From: Limosilactobacillus reuteri
GTDB lineage: Bacteria; Bacillota; Bacilli; Lactobacillales; Lactobacillaceae
DNA: 64,000 bases
Assembly (NCBI RefSeq): GCF_013694365.1
Contig: NZ_CP059275.1
Coordinates: 1,302,001 to 1,366,000 of the forward strand
Direction of reading: 5' to 3'
Shown: positions 1 through 9,485 of the stretch, piece by piece
Numbering within the stretch: position 1 is the stretch's first letter
How the letters are laid out: every line of letters begins with the position of its first letter
Translations under genes and position numbers: made by a program
The notes under the pieces: model-generated
Database searches by the model: none
What the model was told of the DNA's origin: nothing
What the model saw: the letters and a program-made list of their open reading frames with translations, nothing else

Positions 1-46
1 TTATAATATTGCCATGGCCGTGAAAATGCTGATTGGCCGTGAGTAA
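1..46 (+). CDS. C-terminal end of an unidentified protein (partial)
   Basis: Only the last 14 codons and a TAA stop (44-46) are inside the window; the peptide ends in MAVKMLIGRE. This is too short to identify. The stop is followed immediately by the ATG of the EcfT gene. In a thiamine-type ECF locus a thiamine or hydroxymethylpyrimidine gene would be a reasonable neighbour, but that is a guess from context only. Confidence 0.5.
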   Translation, partial: YNIAMAVKMLIGRE

Positions 47-700
47 ATGAATCCTAGTTTAAAATTATTACTTGTTATTTTGCTTTCACTTGAGCTGACT
101 TTTGTAACTAAGCTGTGGATTAACCTGATTGTCATTGTAATGTGTTTGCTAATCCTTATTCATCAGCGATTTCACTGGCGACAATTTTGCTGGTTGGCTT
201 TTGTCCCCCTCTTTCCGGCACTAGCTATTTTTATTACAATTGTCTTCTTCAGTCCTAGTCACAGTTTTTTTGATGGAACTGCTCTTTTTAGTCGACTTTA
301 CGTTTATGTCTGCCTTGGAACGGCCTTTACATTTACAACCGATACCTTAACGCTTGCTCGCTCATTAGAACAAAATTGTCACCTTCCTAGCAAATACGCT
401 TATGGGGTGCTCGCCGCTCTTAATCTGATTCCGAAAATGAAACAAGCCGTTACAACTATTTATACGGCCGGACAAATGCGGGGTGTTAATTTACATTGGT
501 GGTCACCAACGCTCTACTTCAAAGCGATTCTGGTTGCTATTCAATGGTCGGATCAATTAGCACAAGCCATGGAATCACGCGGTTTCGTAGAAGGACAAGC
601 ACGAACAGCTACCGTAAATATCCCGATTACCAGCCACGATTGGCTTTCTTTTTTAAGTATTATTTGCCTTGTACAGATAATTGTAATTGCGTTCCCTTGA
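47..700 (+). CDS. ykoC: ECF transporter transmembrane subunit EcfT (YkoC-like)
   Basis: A 217-residue integral membrane protein with hydrophobic segments over about residues 5-38, 48-68, 83-98 and near the C terminus. Two short motifs, AGQMRG (141-146) and AMESRG (174-179), match the paired Ala-Arg-Gly motifs through which EcfT coupling helices contact the ATPases. It would join the fused ATPase and the YkoE-type S component into an uptake complex, probably for thiamine or its HMP precursor. Its first 11 bases (47-57) are identical to the last 11 bases of the ATPase gene (2064-2074). In the source genome the T subunit therefore overlapped and followed the ATPase, the reverse of the order seen here. 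The substrate is inferred from the S component. Confidence 0.8.
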   Translation: MNPSLKLLLVILLSLELTFVTKLWINLIVIVMCLLILIHQRFHWRQFCWLAFVPLFPALAIFITIVFFSPSHSFFDGTALFSRLYVYVCLGTAFTFTTDTLTLARSLEQNCHLPSKYAYGVLAALNLIPKMKQAVTTIYTAGQMRGVNLHWWSPTLYFKAILVAIQWSDQLAQAMESRGFVEGQARTATVNIPITSHDWLSFLSIICLVQIIVIAFP

Positions 701-2074
701 ATGCGATTTAATGATCTTTCATTTAATTTTGATCAGCAACCAATCCTTAAAAATATCACCGCTGAATTTACGGCCGGAAAGATTCACTTACTTACCGGGG
801 TTTCGGGGAGCGGTAAATCCACCATTCTCAAGTTAATCGCTGGTCTCCTGCCTAAATATGGTGGTGAAATAGTTGCGGGAGCAGTCGATGTACCAACAGA
901 TGCCCAAATTGGGATGGTATTTCAAGATCCGTTAATGCAATTTGCCCTTGATACGCCACGCCACGAATTAGAATTCACCCTAGAAAATTGCCAAGTACCA
1001 ACCGACAAAATCCCAGAACGTGTTAAAAAAGCTTTACGATTTGGTAAAGTTGATGATCTTGCTAATCGATTAATCACCACTCTTTCTGGTGGGCAACAGC
1101 AGCGCGTGGCTTTAGCAGCTGCTACGGCAATACAACCAAACGTGCTTTTATTAGACGAACCCTTTGCCAATATTGATGAAGAAAACCGCCAACTTATCCT
1201 TAAACAATTAGTCCGCCTCAGCAGTGACTATCACACAACAATTATCATTACTGACCACGATTTGCATGGTTACGAGCAACTACATCCACTGGTTTGGCAA
1301 TTAACTAAGGGACACCTTGCCCAGCTTTCCAGTAAAAATAGAAACCAACTTTTGACAGCGAGCGCTACTCCTCAAATTACCACTGTCCTTCCCCTGTCAA
1401 CATTGCCCGCGATTATCAAATTTGATGAATTAGCAATAAAACGAGATAATCATTCCTTACTTTTACCAACCAATTTAGGCATTGTTAAAAATAAAATAAC
1501 TTTATTAACGGGACCAAATGGGATTGGTAAATCTACCCTTCTAAAGGCAATTGCCCGGCTTTTGAAATATGAAGGAAAAATTGACTATGAGGGGGAAAAC
1601 ATTCAAAAAATATCACCTGGGAAATATTACAAGCATCTGGGACTAATTTTTCAACATGCAAACGATCAATTCCTAAATGTAACTGTTGGCGAAGAACTGG
1701 CATTAGGCTTTAAAACTTGCCAGAACCCCTATTTTAATCAACAACAAGTCAACGAAGCATTAGCAGCTCTTGGTCTGAACGGAAGAGAAGATCAAGTTGT
1801 TTATTCTTTGAGTGGTGGTCAAAAGAAAAAGCTGCAAATCCTGCTGATGTTAATGCGCGGACAAGAAACCTTATTGCTTGACGAACCATTTACTGGTTTA
1901 GATCCAACATCTTTAAAGACTGTCCTGCAACTAATCAAAGCATCCCAAAAAGAAAAGCCACAAACTTTGTTGATTGTTAGTCATCAATTAAGCGGACTTG
2001 ATGGTTTCATTGATTATCATCTTACAATGAATCATCAACGTCTTAATTATGTTGGAGGGAGTTATGAATCCTAG
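701..2074 (+). CDS. ykoD: ECF transporter fused double ATPase (YkoD-like)
   Basis: A 457-residue protein with two complete ABC ATPase domains. Domain 1 has Walker A GVSGSGKST (33-41), signature LSGGQ (128-132) and Walker B LLLDEP (149-154). Domain 2 has Walker A GPNGIGKST (271-279), LSGGQ (370-374) and LLLDEP (391-396). Fusion of both energising subunits in one chain is typical of the YkoEDC group, whereas most lactobacilli also use a separate EcfA1/EcfA2 pair. The 3' end carries a strong Shine-Dalgarno (GGAGGGAG, about 2054-2061) ahead of an ATG that belongs to the T subunit, now placed upstream at position 47. The protein works on the cytoplasmic face, driving transport with ATP. Confidence 0.87.
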   Translation: MRFNDLSFNFDQQPILKNITAEFTAGKIHLLTGVSGSGKSTILKLIAGLLPKYGGEIVAGAVDVPTDAQIGMVFQDPLMQFALDTPRHELEFTLENCQVPTDKIPERVKKALRFGKVDDLANRLITTLSGGQQQRVALAAATAIQPNVLLLDEPFANIDEENRQLILKQLVRLSSDYHTTIIITDHDLHGYEQLHPLVWQLTKGHLAQLSSKNRNQLLTASATPQITTVLPLSTLPAIIKFDELAIKRDNHSLLLPTNLGIVKNKITLLTGPNGIGKSTLLKAIARLLKYEGKIDYEGENIQKISPGKYYKHLGLIFQHANDQFLNVTVGEELALGFKTCQNPYFNQQQVNEALAALGLNGREDQVVYSLSGGQKKKLQILLMLMRGQETLLLDEPFTGLDPTSLKTVLQLIKASQKEKPQTLLIVSHQLSGLDGFIDYHLTMNHQRLNYVGGSYES

Positions 2075-2635
2075 ATGACTAAACGTTCATTACATTTGCG
2101 TGACATTATTTTGCTTGCCCTAATTGGAATTATTTTTGGTGTAATTTATTTTGCAGCCGGCTTTGTCTATAACGGGCTAACTGTTCTACTGACACCAATT
2201 GGTTATGGTCCAATGGCTAACGATTTAACAATGGGAATCTGGTGTATGGCTGGACCGCTTGCCGGCTTTTTGCTTCGGACACCGGGAGTGGCTTTCCTTG
2301 GTGAGTTTTTGGGAGCCGCCGTTGAAATGCTTCTCGGCGATCAGTGGGGAGCAGCCAACCTAATTTCTGGAGCAGTTCAAGGTATCGGGTCTGAGTTAGG
2401 TTTTACTTTTACGCTTTATAAAATGTATAACTGGTTGACCTTGCTCATCTCATCCCTCACCCTTACATTTGTTACCTTTGGCTGGGATTGGTTCCGCAAT
2501 GGTTATAATCACTTCAGCGGACAAATGCTAATCATTATGCTTATTGCACGCTTCATTTCAATGTTTGTCTTCTCTGGAATTCTGGTTAAATTGATTTCTA
2601 ACCTTCTCCAACGAGCCCACTTAATTAAACACTAA
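2075..2635 (+). CDS. ykoE: ECF transporter substrate-binding S component, YkoE family
   Basis: A 186-residue membrane protein with about five to six hydrophobic segments. It has the YkoE pattern of a conserved PG..FLGEF..A..E block (near residues 69-85) and a G..QGIGSE block (near 105-115). YkoE proteins bind thiamine or its hydroxymethylpyrimidine moiety, usually under thiamine riboswitch control. No riboswitch is visible because no leader sequence is left between this ATG and the previous stop. In the source the S component was probably the first gene of the three. Family assignment is fairly sure; the exact substrate is inferred. Confidence 0.75.
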   Translation: MTKRSLHLRDIILLALIGIIFGVIYFAAGFVYNGLTVLLTPIGYGPMANDLTMGIWCMAGPLAGFLLRTPGVAFLGEFLGAAVEMLLGDQWGAANLISGAVQGIGSELGFTFTLYKMYNWLTLLISSLTLTFVTFGWDWFRNGYNHFSGQMLIIMLIARFISMFVFSGILVKLISNLLQRAHLIKH

Positions 2636-3421
2636 ATGAGTGGAGTAGTTTTTGTTTTATTATTACTGGGAATTGGAATTCTTTCGGGGATTATTAGTGC
2701 AGCCGCTGGTTTAGCATCACTAGTCTCCTATCCTTCACTGCTTGCATTGGGGTTACCGCCAGTGATGGCAAACGTAACGAGTGCTTTTTCGACAGTCACT
2801 GGTAACTATAGTTCGGTCTTTTCATCGTTTAAGGAATTAGAGCATAATCGGCGACAATTATGGATTATTTTGCCATTGGTATTTGCTGGTTCCATTATTG
2901 GGGCTTTTTTGCTATTTGCTGTCCCCAGTAAGTGGTTTGCGGAACTGGTGCCATTATGCATTGCGTTAGCCGGAATTATCTTGTTGTTTCCCCATCATCC
3001 GAAGCAAAGTACAGGGACGATGGCAGGAAACAGTAAATTATTTGGTAAATCACGGATCGGCCAATTTTTATCAATCATTGGTATTTTTATTGTTGGGATT
3101 TATTCCGGCTTCTTTAATGCAGGTGCCGGAGTGTTAATGCTAACCTTGCTGACAGTGATCAATCGGCAAAAGAACTTTGCAGTTAATAATGCGCTAAAAA
3201 ATGTTGCGATGACTGTTACAAATACAACATCCTGGATAGTGTTCGCCCTTGAGACGACAATTTATTGGAATTATGTTATTCCGTTGATGATTGGAAATGT
3301 AATCGGGGGCTACTTAGGACCGATTATTGTTCGCCACCTGCCTGGCCGTCTTATGCAAATAATTGTCGGGATTGGATCATTGATTTTGGCAATTTCATTG
3401 GTAATTCGGAATTTAATGTGA
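2636..3421 (+). CDS. TauE/SafE (UPF0721) family membrane permease
   Basis: A 261-residue protein with about seven to eight predicted membrane helices. It contains the two internally related halves typical of TauE/SafE proteins: GIGILSGIISAAAGLASL near the N terminus and IVGIYSGFFNAGAGVLML in the middle. The glycine- and alanine-rich G.(I/F).G..(S/G)...G.G pattern repeats in each half. Members export or import sulfonates, sulfite or related anions, but the substrate here cannot be told from sequence. It sits between the ECF genes and a broken SDR gene with no obvious functional link. Confidence 0.75.
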   Translation: MSGVVFVLLLLGIGILSGIISAAAGLASLVSYPSLLALGLPPVMANVTSAFSTVTGNYSSVFSSFKELEHNRRQLWIILPLVFAGSIIGAFLLFAVPSKWFAELVPLCIALAGIILLFPHHPKQSTGTMAGNSKLFGKSRIGQFLSIIGIFIVGIYSGFFNAGAGVLMLTLLTVINRQKNFAVNNALKNVAMTVTNTTSWIVFALETTIYWNYVIPLMIGNVIGGYLGPIIVRHLPGRLMQIIVGIGSLILAISLVIRNLM

Positions 3422-3928
3422 GTGGTTAACAACGCGGTAATTGCCGAATACGCCGATGTTGAAAAGACACCTGCTGAAATTTGGGATAAAACAATTGCTG
3501 TTAACCTCACTGGTACAATGTGGGGCACTAAGCTTGGTATTGAAGCAATGAAGAACAACGGGGAAAAGAATTTGATCATCAATATGTCATCCATTGAAGG
3601 ACTAATTGGGGATCCTGATCTCTTTGCCTACAATGCTTCTAAGGGTGGTGTCCGCCTCTTAACTAAATCCGCTGCGCTTGATTGTGCCCGAAAAGGCTAT
3701 GACATCCGCGTAAATACAATTCATCCTGGTTATATCTCAACTCCACTAGTTGATAATTTGGTCAAGGATGATCCAAAAGCAGAAGGACACCTAGAAAGCC
3801 TTCATCCCCTTGGCCGTCTTGGAAAGCCAGAAGAGATTGCTAACCTCGCTTTATACCTTGCCTCAGATGAATCAAGCTTTAGTACTGGTTTGGAATTTGT
3901 CGCTGATGGTGGCTATACGGCTCAATAA
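3422..3928 (+). pseudogene. short-chain dehydrogenase/reductase, C-terminal fragment
   Basis: The 168-residue fragment begins at a GTG and covers the catalytic half of a classical SDR. It includes the NN.. strand (NNAV where NNAG is usual), the active-site Ser in INMSSIEG (about 54-61), the Tyr and Lys of YNASKGG (Y70, K74), and a C terminus ending DGGYTAQ like Lactobacillus R-specific alcohol dehydrogenases. The cofactor-binding N terminus is absent. It is found as a separate 34-codon piece directly downstream (3929-4033), which fits one minus-strand gene broken in the source genome and re-oriented piece by piece. About 45 residues between the pieces are missing. The fragment alone lacks the Rossmann glycine motif, so it should not be active. 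Confidence 0.8.
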
Positions 3929-4033
3929 ATGGGTCGTTTAGATAATAAAGTTGCAATTGTTACTGGTGGTTCTAAAGGAATTGGAGCTGCTGTCGCAAAA
4001 AAGTTTATTGAAGAAGGCGCAAAGGTTGTTTAA
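3929..4033 (+). pseudogene. short-chain dehydrogenase/reductase, N-terminal fragment
   Basis: A 34-codon reading frame carrying the start of a classical [17 protein letters not shown], then the TGGSKGIG cofactor-binding motif (TGxxxGxG, about 12-19), then EEGAKVV and a TAA stop. Right after the stop the sequence changes to an AT-rich stretch with hairpins like IS200/IS605 ends. The break is therefore plausibly an insertion in the SDR gene at codon 34. It pairs with the C-terminal fragment that now precedes it. Neither half is a functional protein as it stands. Confidence 0.8.
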
Positions 4034-4185
4034 ATTTTATCCATAAATTTGCGAGAATCCCCCACTTCTATAAGTAGGGGATGAATCGCTCTCTTAAAGC
4101 ACGTTAGTGCTTTTTCTTTTGTTCTATGATATATTTAGTATATATCTATAAAATGTGGTGATAACAATAGAATTAGATAGAAATC
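4034..4185. mobile_element. non-coding remnant resembling an IS200/IS605 element end
   Basis: A 152-bp non-coding stretch with two hairpins. The first (4059-4080) pairs a run of five C with AAG..GGGG across a CTAT loop, nine pairs with one mismatch. It sits in the context GCGAGAATC...GATGAATCGC, which I recognise from subterminal imperfect palindromes of lactobacillar IS200/IS605 elements. The second is terminator-like. The remainder (4121-4185) is very AT-rich with TATATC and TATAAA tracts. No transposase is present. The stretch starts at the point where the SDR gene breaks and ends where 16S rRNA begins. The family call is by recall of similar ends, not by a search. Confidence 0.5.
4096..4120 (+). 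terminator. Rho-independent terminator-like hairpin
   Basis: AAAGCAC and GTGCTTT form a perfect 7-bp stem around a GTTA loop (4096-4113), followed by a T-rich run to 4120. It lies inside the IS-like remnant and may be the element's own terminal structure instead of a terminator for a neighbouring gene. Confidence 0.5.
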
Positions 4186-5758
<1,573 letters not shown>

Positions 5759-6100
5759 GGCCGATCAGTCTCTCAACTCGGCTATGCATCATCGCCTTGG
5801 TAAGCCGTTACCTTACCAACTAGCTAATGCACCGCAGGTCCATCCCAGAGTGATAGCCAAAGCCATCTTTCAAACAAAAGCCATGTGGCTTTTGTTGTTA
5901 TGCGGTATTAGCATCTGTTTCCAAATGTTATCCCCCGCTCCGGGGCAGGTTACCTACGTGTTACTCACCCGTCCGCCACTCACTGGTAATCCATCGTCAA
6001 TCAGGTGCAAGCACCATCAATCAGTTGGGCCAGTGCGTACGACTTGCATGTATTAGGCACACCGCCGGCGTTCATCCTGAGCCAGGATCAAACTCTCATA
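5759..6100 (-). rRNA. rrs: second 16S rRNA copy, 5' part only, antisense
   Basis: This is the reverse complement of the first 342 bases of a 16S gene, joined tail to tail to the complete copy. By direct comparison it differs from 4186-4527 at four positions: G4283 to T, C4298 to T, T4398 to C and G4400 to A. All four lie in the variable V1/V2 part, so this is a genuine second rrn copy, not a duplicate of the first. It continues without a break past its 5' end into its own leader and promoters (6101-6497). A 99-codon reading frame from TTG at 5757 to 6056 is only the antisense of rRNA and is not a gene. Confidence 0.93.
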
Positions 6101-6280
6101 TAAAATATATAAGAACTTGAATAGCTCTCAATTATCTTTGTTATTAAGCGAATTGACTTCGCAAATGTTTTGCTTCAAATCACATCGTGATTGAAGACCC
6201 TACACATTTGATTCGTCGAAACTTTGTTCAGTTTTCAAAGGTCTACCTGTCGGCTAATTAAGTAGCCAATCAACATCTAC

Positions 6281-6310
6281 ATTATATCATGTATCAGATT
6301 AACTTGTCAA
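6281..6310 (-). promoter_or_regulatory. rrn promoter nearest the 16S gene
   Basis: On the minus strand there is a TTGACA -35 (6305-6310) and a perfect TATAAT -10 (6281-6286), separated by 18 bp. It lies about 180 bp upstream of the antisense 16S start, as expected for the proximal promoter of tandem rrn promoters. Confidence 0.85.
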
Positions 6311-6371
6311 GAAGAAATTTTAAATTATTTTTCAATTTCTTTTGATCGATAACTCAATCAGCAACTCTATT

Positions 6372-6400
6372 AATATATCATGTTGCCAAGTCGATGTCAA
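6372..6400 (-). promoter_or_regulatory. rrn promoter, middle
   Basis: On the minus strand there is a TTGACA -35 (6395-6400) and a TATATT -10 (6372-6377) with the ideal 17-bp spacer. It lies about 90 bp upstream of the proximal promoter. Confidence 0.8.
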
Positions 6401-6464
6401 CAATTATTTTAACTTTTTTATTAAACCATCTCAATAGCACTTAGCTGTTTTGACAACGATAACT

Positions 6465-6493
6465 ACTATACATGGATTTCATTCTTTCGTCAA
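6465..6493 (-). promoter_or_regulatory. rrn promoter, distal
   Basis: On the minus strand there is a TTGACG -35 (6488-6493) and a TATAGT -10 (6465-6470) with a 17-bp spacer. Spacing between the three promoters is regular, about 90 bp. This promoter occupies the stretch that a longer tyrS reading frame from TTG at 6450 would claim as coding, which argues against that longer start. Confidence 0.65.
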
Positions 6494-6497
6494 CACC

Positions 6498-7748
6498 ATG
6501 GATATTCTTAATGAACTAGAATGGCGTGGGGCTATTAACCAAGTTACAGACGAAGAAGGCCTACGCAAATTAACATCAGAAGATAAAATTGCTCTTTACT
6601 GTGGAACTGATCCAACCGGGGATAGTCTTCATATTGGACACTTAATTCCATTTATGATTTTGAAACGATTTCAATTAGCTGGCCACCATCCAGTAATTAT
6701 TATTGGGGGAGGAACTGGTGCAATTGGTGATCCATCCGGTCGAAAGTCAGAACGGCAACTTCAAACCATGGATCAAGTTCACCACAACGAAGAAGCATTA
6801 ACTGCTCAAATGAAGAAGTTGTTCGGCACTGAAAACTTCACGATTGTAAATAACTATGAATGGTTATCAAAGATCAGCTTGTTAGACTTTCTTCGTGACT
6901 ACGGTAAACTATTTAATATCAACACCATGTTAAATAAGGAAGTAGTAGCAAGCCGGTTAGATGCTGGTATTTCATTTACTGAGTTCACTTATCAAATTCT
7001 TCAATCAGTCGATTTCCTTCATCTTTACCGTCACAATGATGTGCAATTACAGATTGGCGGCTCCGATCAATGGGGAAATATCACTGCCGGAATTGATTTG
7101 ATTCATAAGGTTGAAGGACCAGATACTAAGGTTTACGGACTTACTATTCCATTAATGCTCAAAGCTGATGGAACTAAATTTGGAAAGACCGCGGGTGGTG
7201 CAATTTGGCTTGATCCAGAAAAGACCTCTCCATACGAATTTTATCAATTCTGGATTAACCAAGATGACCGTGACGTTATTAAATACTTGAAGTACTTCAC
7301 TTTCTTATCAAAGGAAGAAATTGATGACTTGGCAGAAAAAGTTGAGAAGGAACCATGGAAGCGAGAGGCTCAACGTCGCTTAGCCCAAGAAGTAACTAAA
7401 TTTGTTCATGGCCAAGAAGCAGTTGAAGAAGCAGAACGGATTAGTAAAGCATTGTTCTCTGGGGATGTTACTGACCTTTCTGTTGCAGAAATTGAACAAG
7501 GCTTTAAGAATATGCCTTCAGTAGATGTAGAAAATAAGAAAGAAAATATTGTTTTATGGTTAACCGATAATGGCATTGAATCTTCACGTCGCCAAGCTCG
7601 GCAAGATGTATCGAGTGGAGCTATCAGGATTAATGGGGAAAAAGTTGATGATGTTGACGCCGAGATTGATCCCCAAGCACATTTTGATGGTAAGTTTGTG
7701 ATTGTTCGCAAGGGTAAGAAGCACTATTACTTAGCTCGCGTAAAATAA
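6498..7748 (+). CDS. tyrS: tyrosyl-tRNA synthetase
   Basis: Class I aminoacyl-tRNA synthetase that charges tRNA-Tyr in the cytoplasm, 416 residues from the ATG at 6498. It has the HIGH motif in DSLHIGHLIPF (45-48), a KMSKS-like KFGKT loop (near residue 230) and a C-terminal S4 RNA-binding domain (about 350-416). The frame stays open upstream to a TTG at 6450, but those 16 extra codons lie in the distal rrn promoter and do not resemble TyrRS N termini, so 6498 is preferred. No Shine-Dalgarno precedes this ATG. No T-box leader is present, although tyrS in Firmicutes is often T-box controlled; it would have been lost. Confidence 0.95.
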   Translation: MDILNELEWRGAINQVTDEEGLRKLTSEDKIALYCGTDPTGDSLHIGHLIPFMILKRFQLAGHHPVIIIGGGTGAIGDPSGRKSERQLQTMDQVHHNEEALTAQMKKLFGTENFTIVNNYEWLSKISLLDFLRDYGKLFNINTMLNKEVVASRLDAGISFTEFTYQILQSVDFLHLYRHNDVQLQIGGSDQWGNITAGIDLIHKVEGPDTKVYGLTIPLMLKADGTKFGKTAGGAIWLDPEKTSPYEFYQFWINQDDRDVIKYLKYFTFLSKEEIDDLAEKVEKEPWKREAQRRLAQEVTKFVHGQEAVEEAERISKALFSGDVTDLSVAEIEQGFKNMPSVDVENKKENIVLWLTDNGIESSRRQARQDVSSGAIRINGEKVDDVDAEIDPQAHFDGKFVIVRKGKKHYYLARVK

Positions 7749-8798
7749 ATGAAAATGGAAAAACAACGAACACTCCCAATGAAGGAATTTTACCTTTCAT
7801 TGAAAGAACTGGTAAAGCCTAACTATTTAAAGGCAATGTGGCCAGTTGCAGGGGTATCAATTATTTTTATTGCTTTAGCAGCGATCTTAGCACTCCTTAA
7901 TTCAAACATTGCTGCCTCATTGAGTATGACGATGATGATGGTAATGTACGGGATGGCTTCCCCGGTTGCAATCTTGTTCTCATTATTAGAAATTGTAGGG
8001 ATTGTCGCAATTATTGCTGCGTTAGCCTTCTTCTATACTTTCTTTGCAGTTGCTACCCAATATACATATCAGGATAAGATGGCTCATCCAGAACAACCAG
8101 TTAGTGCTGGATCAATATGGATGCACTATAAGCACTTGCGAAAAAACCAAGTATGGCGGATTATTCTTTACATTGGATTGTTTACTTTCTTATGGAGTTT
8201 GCCCCTCAACATTGTTAACGCATTACTCTTGCCACATTTATCCGGAGTAGCCGCTGTTTATACGGGGTGGGCAATTCGCATCCTTAATGATATTGTCGTA
8301 TTATGGAAGAGTATTGAATATTCTCAATCATACTTCCTTTATCGTGAAAAGCAGCCACAATTCCTTAGCCAATCAATGCGTTATGCTTTAACTGCTAGTC
8401 GGCGGTTCATGACTGGTCGAAAGTGGAACTACTTTGCAATTCTGTTTGTTTTAGAATTCCTTCCAATGTTTATCTGGACTTTAATTTTTGGTGGATTGGC
8501 ATTTTACGGCGTTTATACGGCAACTTATGTCCTTACTTATATCGGAATCGTTTTAGTGGTTGTTGGTATTTCCTGCTACCTTCCAGTGGTATATGCAATT
8601 CTTGCTTTGTACTACAACAAGGCTCGAGCAGGAATGGAAATGGATGTGCTTTTTAAGGATACTTTTAAGCCAGTAGCCGAATTAACCGGTGAAGCTTATG
8701 TTCATGAAGTATATGTAGAAAAACAACCAAAAGAACAACCATCACCAACTGTTAAGCGTGATGATGAAAAGAAACACGAAGCAAAAAAAGATGAATAG
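7749..8798 (+). CDS. polytopic membrane protein of unknown function
   Basis: A 349-residue protein with about six hydrophobic segments (roughly 28-52, 58-80, 85-105, 140-165, 225-255 and 260-290). The amphipathic N terminus is charged. The hydrophilic C-terminal tail of about 50 residues is rich in Lys, Glu and Asp and ends EAKKDE. I do not recognise a named family. The overall shape recalls DUF975-like or other lactobacillar integral membrane proteins, but no motif decides this. It lies between tyrS and gpmA without functional clues. Confidence 0.7.
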   Translation: MKMEKQRTLPMKEFYLSLKELVKPNYLKAMWPVAGVSIIFIALAAILALLNSNIAASLSMTMMMVMYGMASPVAILFSLLEIVGIVAIIAALAFFYTFFAVATQYTYQDKMAHPEQPVSAGSIWMHYKHLRKNQVWRIILYIGLFTFLWSLPLNIVNALLLPHLSGVAAVYTGWAIRILNDIVVLWKSIEYSQSYFLYREKQPQFLSQSMRYALTASRRFMTGRKWNYFAILFVLEFLPMFIWTLIFGGLAFYGVYTATYVLTYIGIVLVVVGISCYLPVVYAILALYYNKARAGMEMDVLFKDTFKPVAELTGEAYVHEVYVEKQPKEQPSPTVKRDDEKKHEAKKDE

Positions 8799-9485
8799 AT
8801 GGCTAAATTAGTATTAATTCGTCACGGTCAAAGTGAATGGAACTTATCTAACCAATTTACTGGTTGGGTTGATGTTGATTTAAGTGAAAAGGGTGTTGAA
8901 CAAGCAAAGAATGCTGGTAAAGCCCTTAAGGAACACGGCATTGAATTTGACTACGCATACACTTCTGTTTTGAAGCGTGCTATCAAGACTTTGCACTATG
9001 CTCTTGAAGAATGTGACCAATTATGGATCCCTGAATACAAGACTTGGCGTTTAAACGAACGTCACTATGGTGCACTTCAAGGCCACAACAAGCAAAAGGC
9101 CGCTGAAAAGTACGGTGACGAACAAGTTCACATTTGGCGTCGTTCATACGATGTATTACCTCCATTGCTAAGTGCTGACGATGAAGGTTCTGCTGCAAAG
9201 GATCGTCGTTACGCTAACTTAGACCCACGTGCTATTCCTGGTGGTGAAAACTTAAAGGTTACTTTGGAACGTGTTATTCCATTATGGCAAGATGAAATTG
9301 CGCCAAAGCTTTTGGACAACAAGAACGTTATCATCGCTGCCCACGGTAACTCTCTCCGTGCATTGAGCAAGTACATCGAAAACATTTCTGATGAAGACAT
9401 CATGAACCTTGAAATGGCTACTGGTCAACCGGTTGTTTACGATTTTGATGACAAGCTTAACGTATTAAGCAAGGAAAAGTACTAA
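8799..9485 (+). CDS. gpmA: 2,3-bisphosphoglycerate-dependent phosphoglycerate mutase
   Basis: A 228-residue enzyme that interconverts 3- and 2-phosphoglycerate in glycolysis. The phosphohistidine motif [10 protein letters not shown] is at residues 6-15 (His9), and the second catalytic His lies in [10 protein letters not shown] near 181. The R...RR.YGALQG block around residues 87-96 ([10 protein letters not shown]) is typical of the cofactor-dependent family. Codon use is strongly biased to a few preferred codons, as expected for a highly expressed glycolytic gene. Length fits the family (about 227-250). Confidence 0.96.
   Translation: MAKLVLIRHGQSEWNLSNQFTGWVDVDLSEKGVEQAKNAGKALKEHGIEFDYAYTSVLKRAIKTLHYALEECDQLWIPEYKTWRLNERHYGALQGHNKQKAAEKYGDEQVHIWRRSYDVLPPLLSADDEGSAAKDRRYANLDPRAIPGGENLKVTLERVIPLWQDEIAPKLLDNKNVIIAAHGNSLRALSKYIENISDEDIMNLEMATGQPVVYDFDDKLNVLSKEKY

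Larger units (their letters stand above)
6101..6497 (-). promoter_or_regulatory. rrn operon upstream region (leader plus three promoters)
   Basis: A 397-bp AT-rich non-coding stretch that is the natural upstream region of the antisense 16S fragment. Read on the minus strand it holds three promoter-like -35/-10 pairs (listed separately), then a leader with GACCTTTGAAAACTGAACAA (reverse of 6224-6243). That resembles the CTTTGAAAACT element common in Firmicutes rrn leaders. The leader then runs into the 16S start at 6100. The piece ends abruptly at the tyrS ATG (6498). It was kept here although intergenic DNA is missing almost everywhere else. Confidence 0.75.

Noticed and set aside
6450..6478. 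A forward promoter starting at TTGACA 6450
   Set aside because: No -10 hexamer lies at a usable distance on the + strand; the clear promoter here is on the minus strand.
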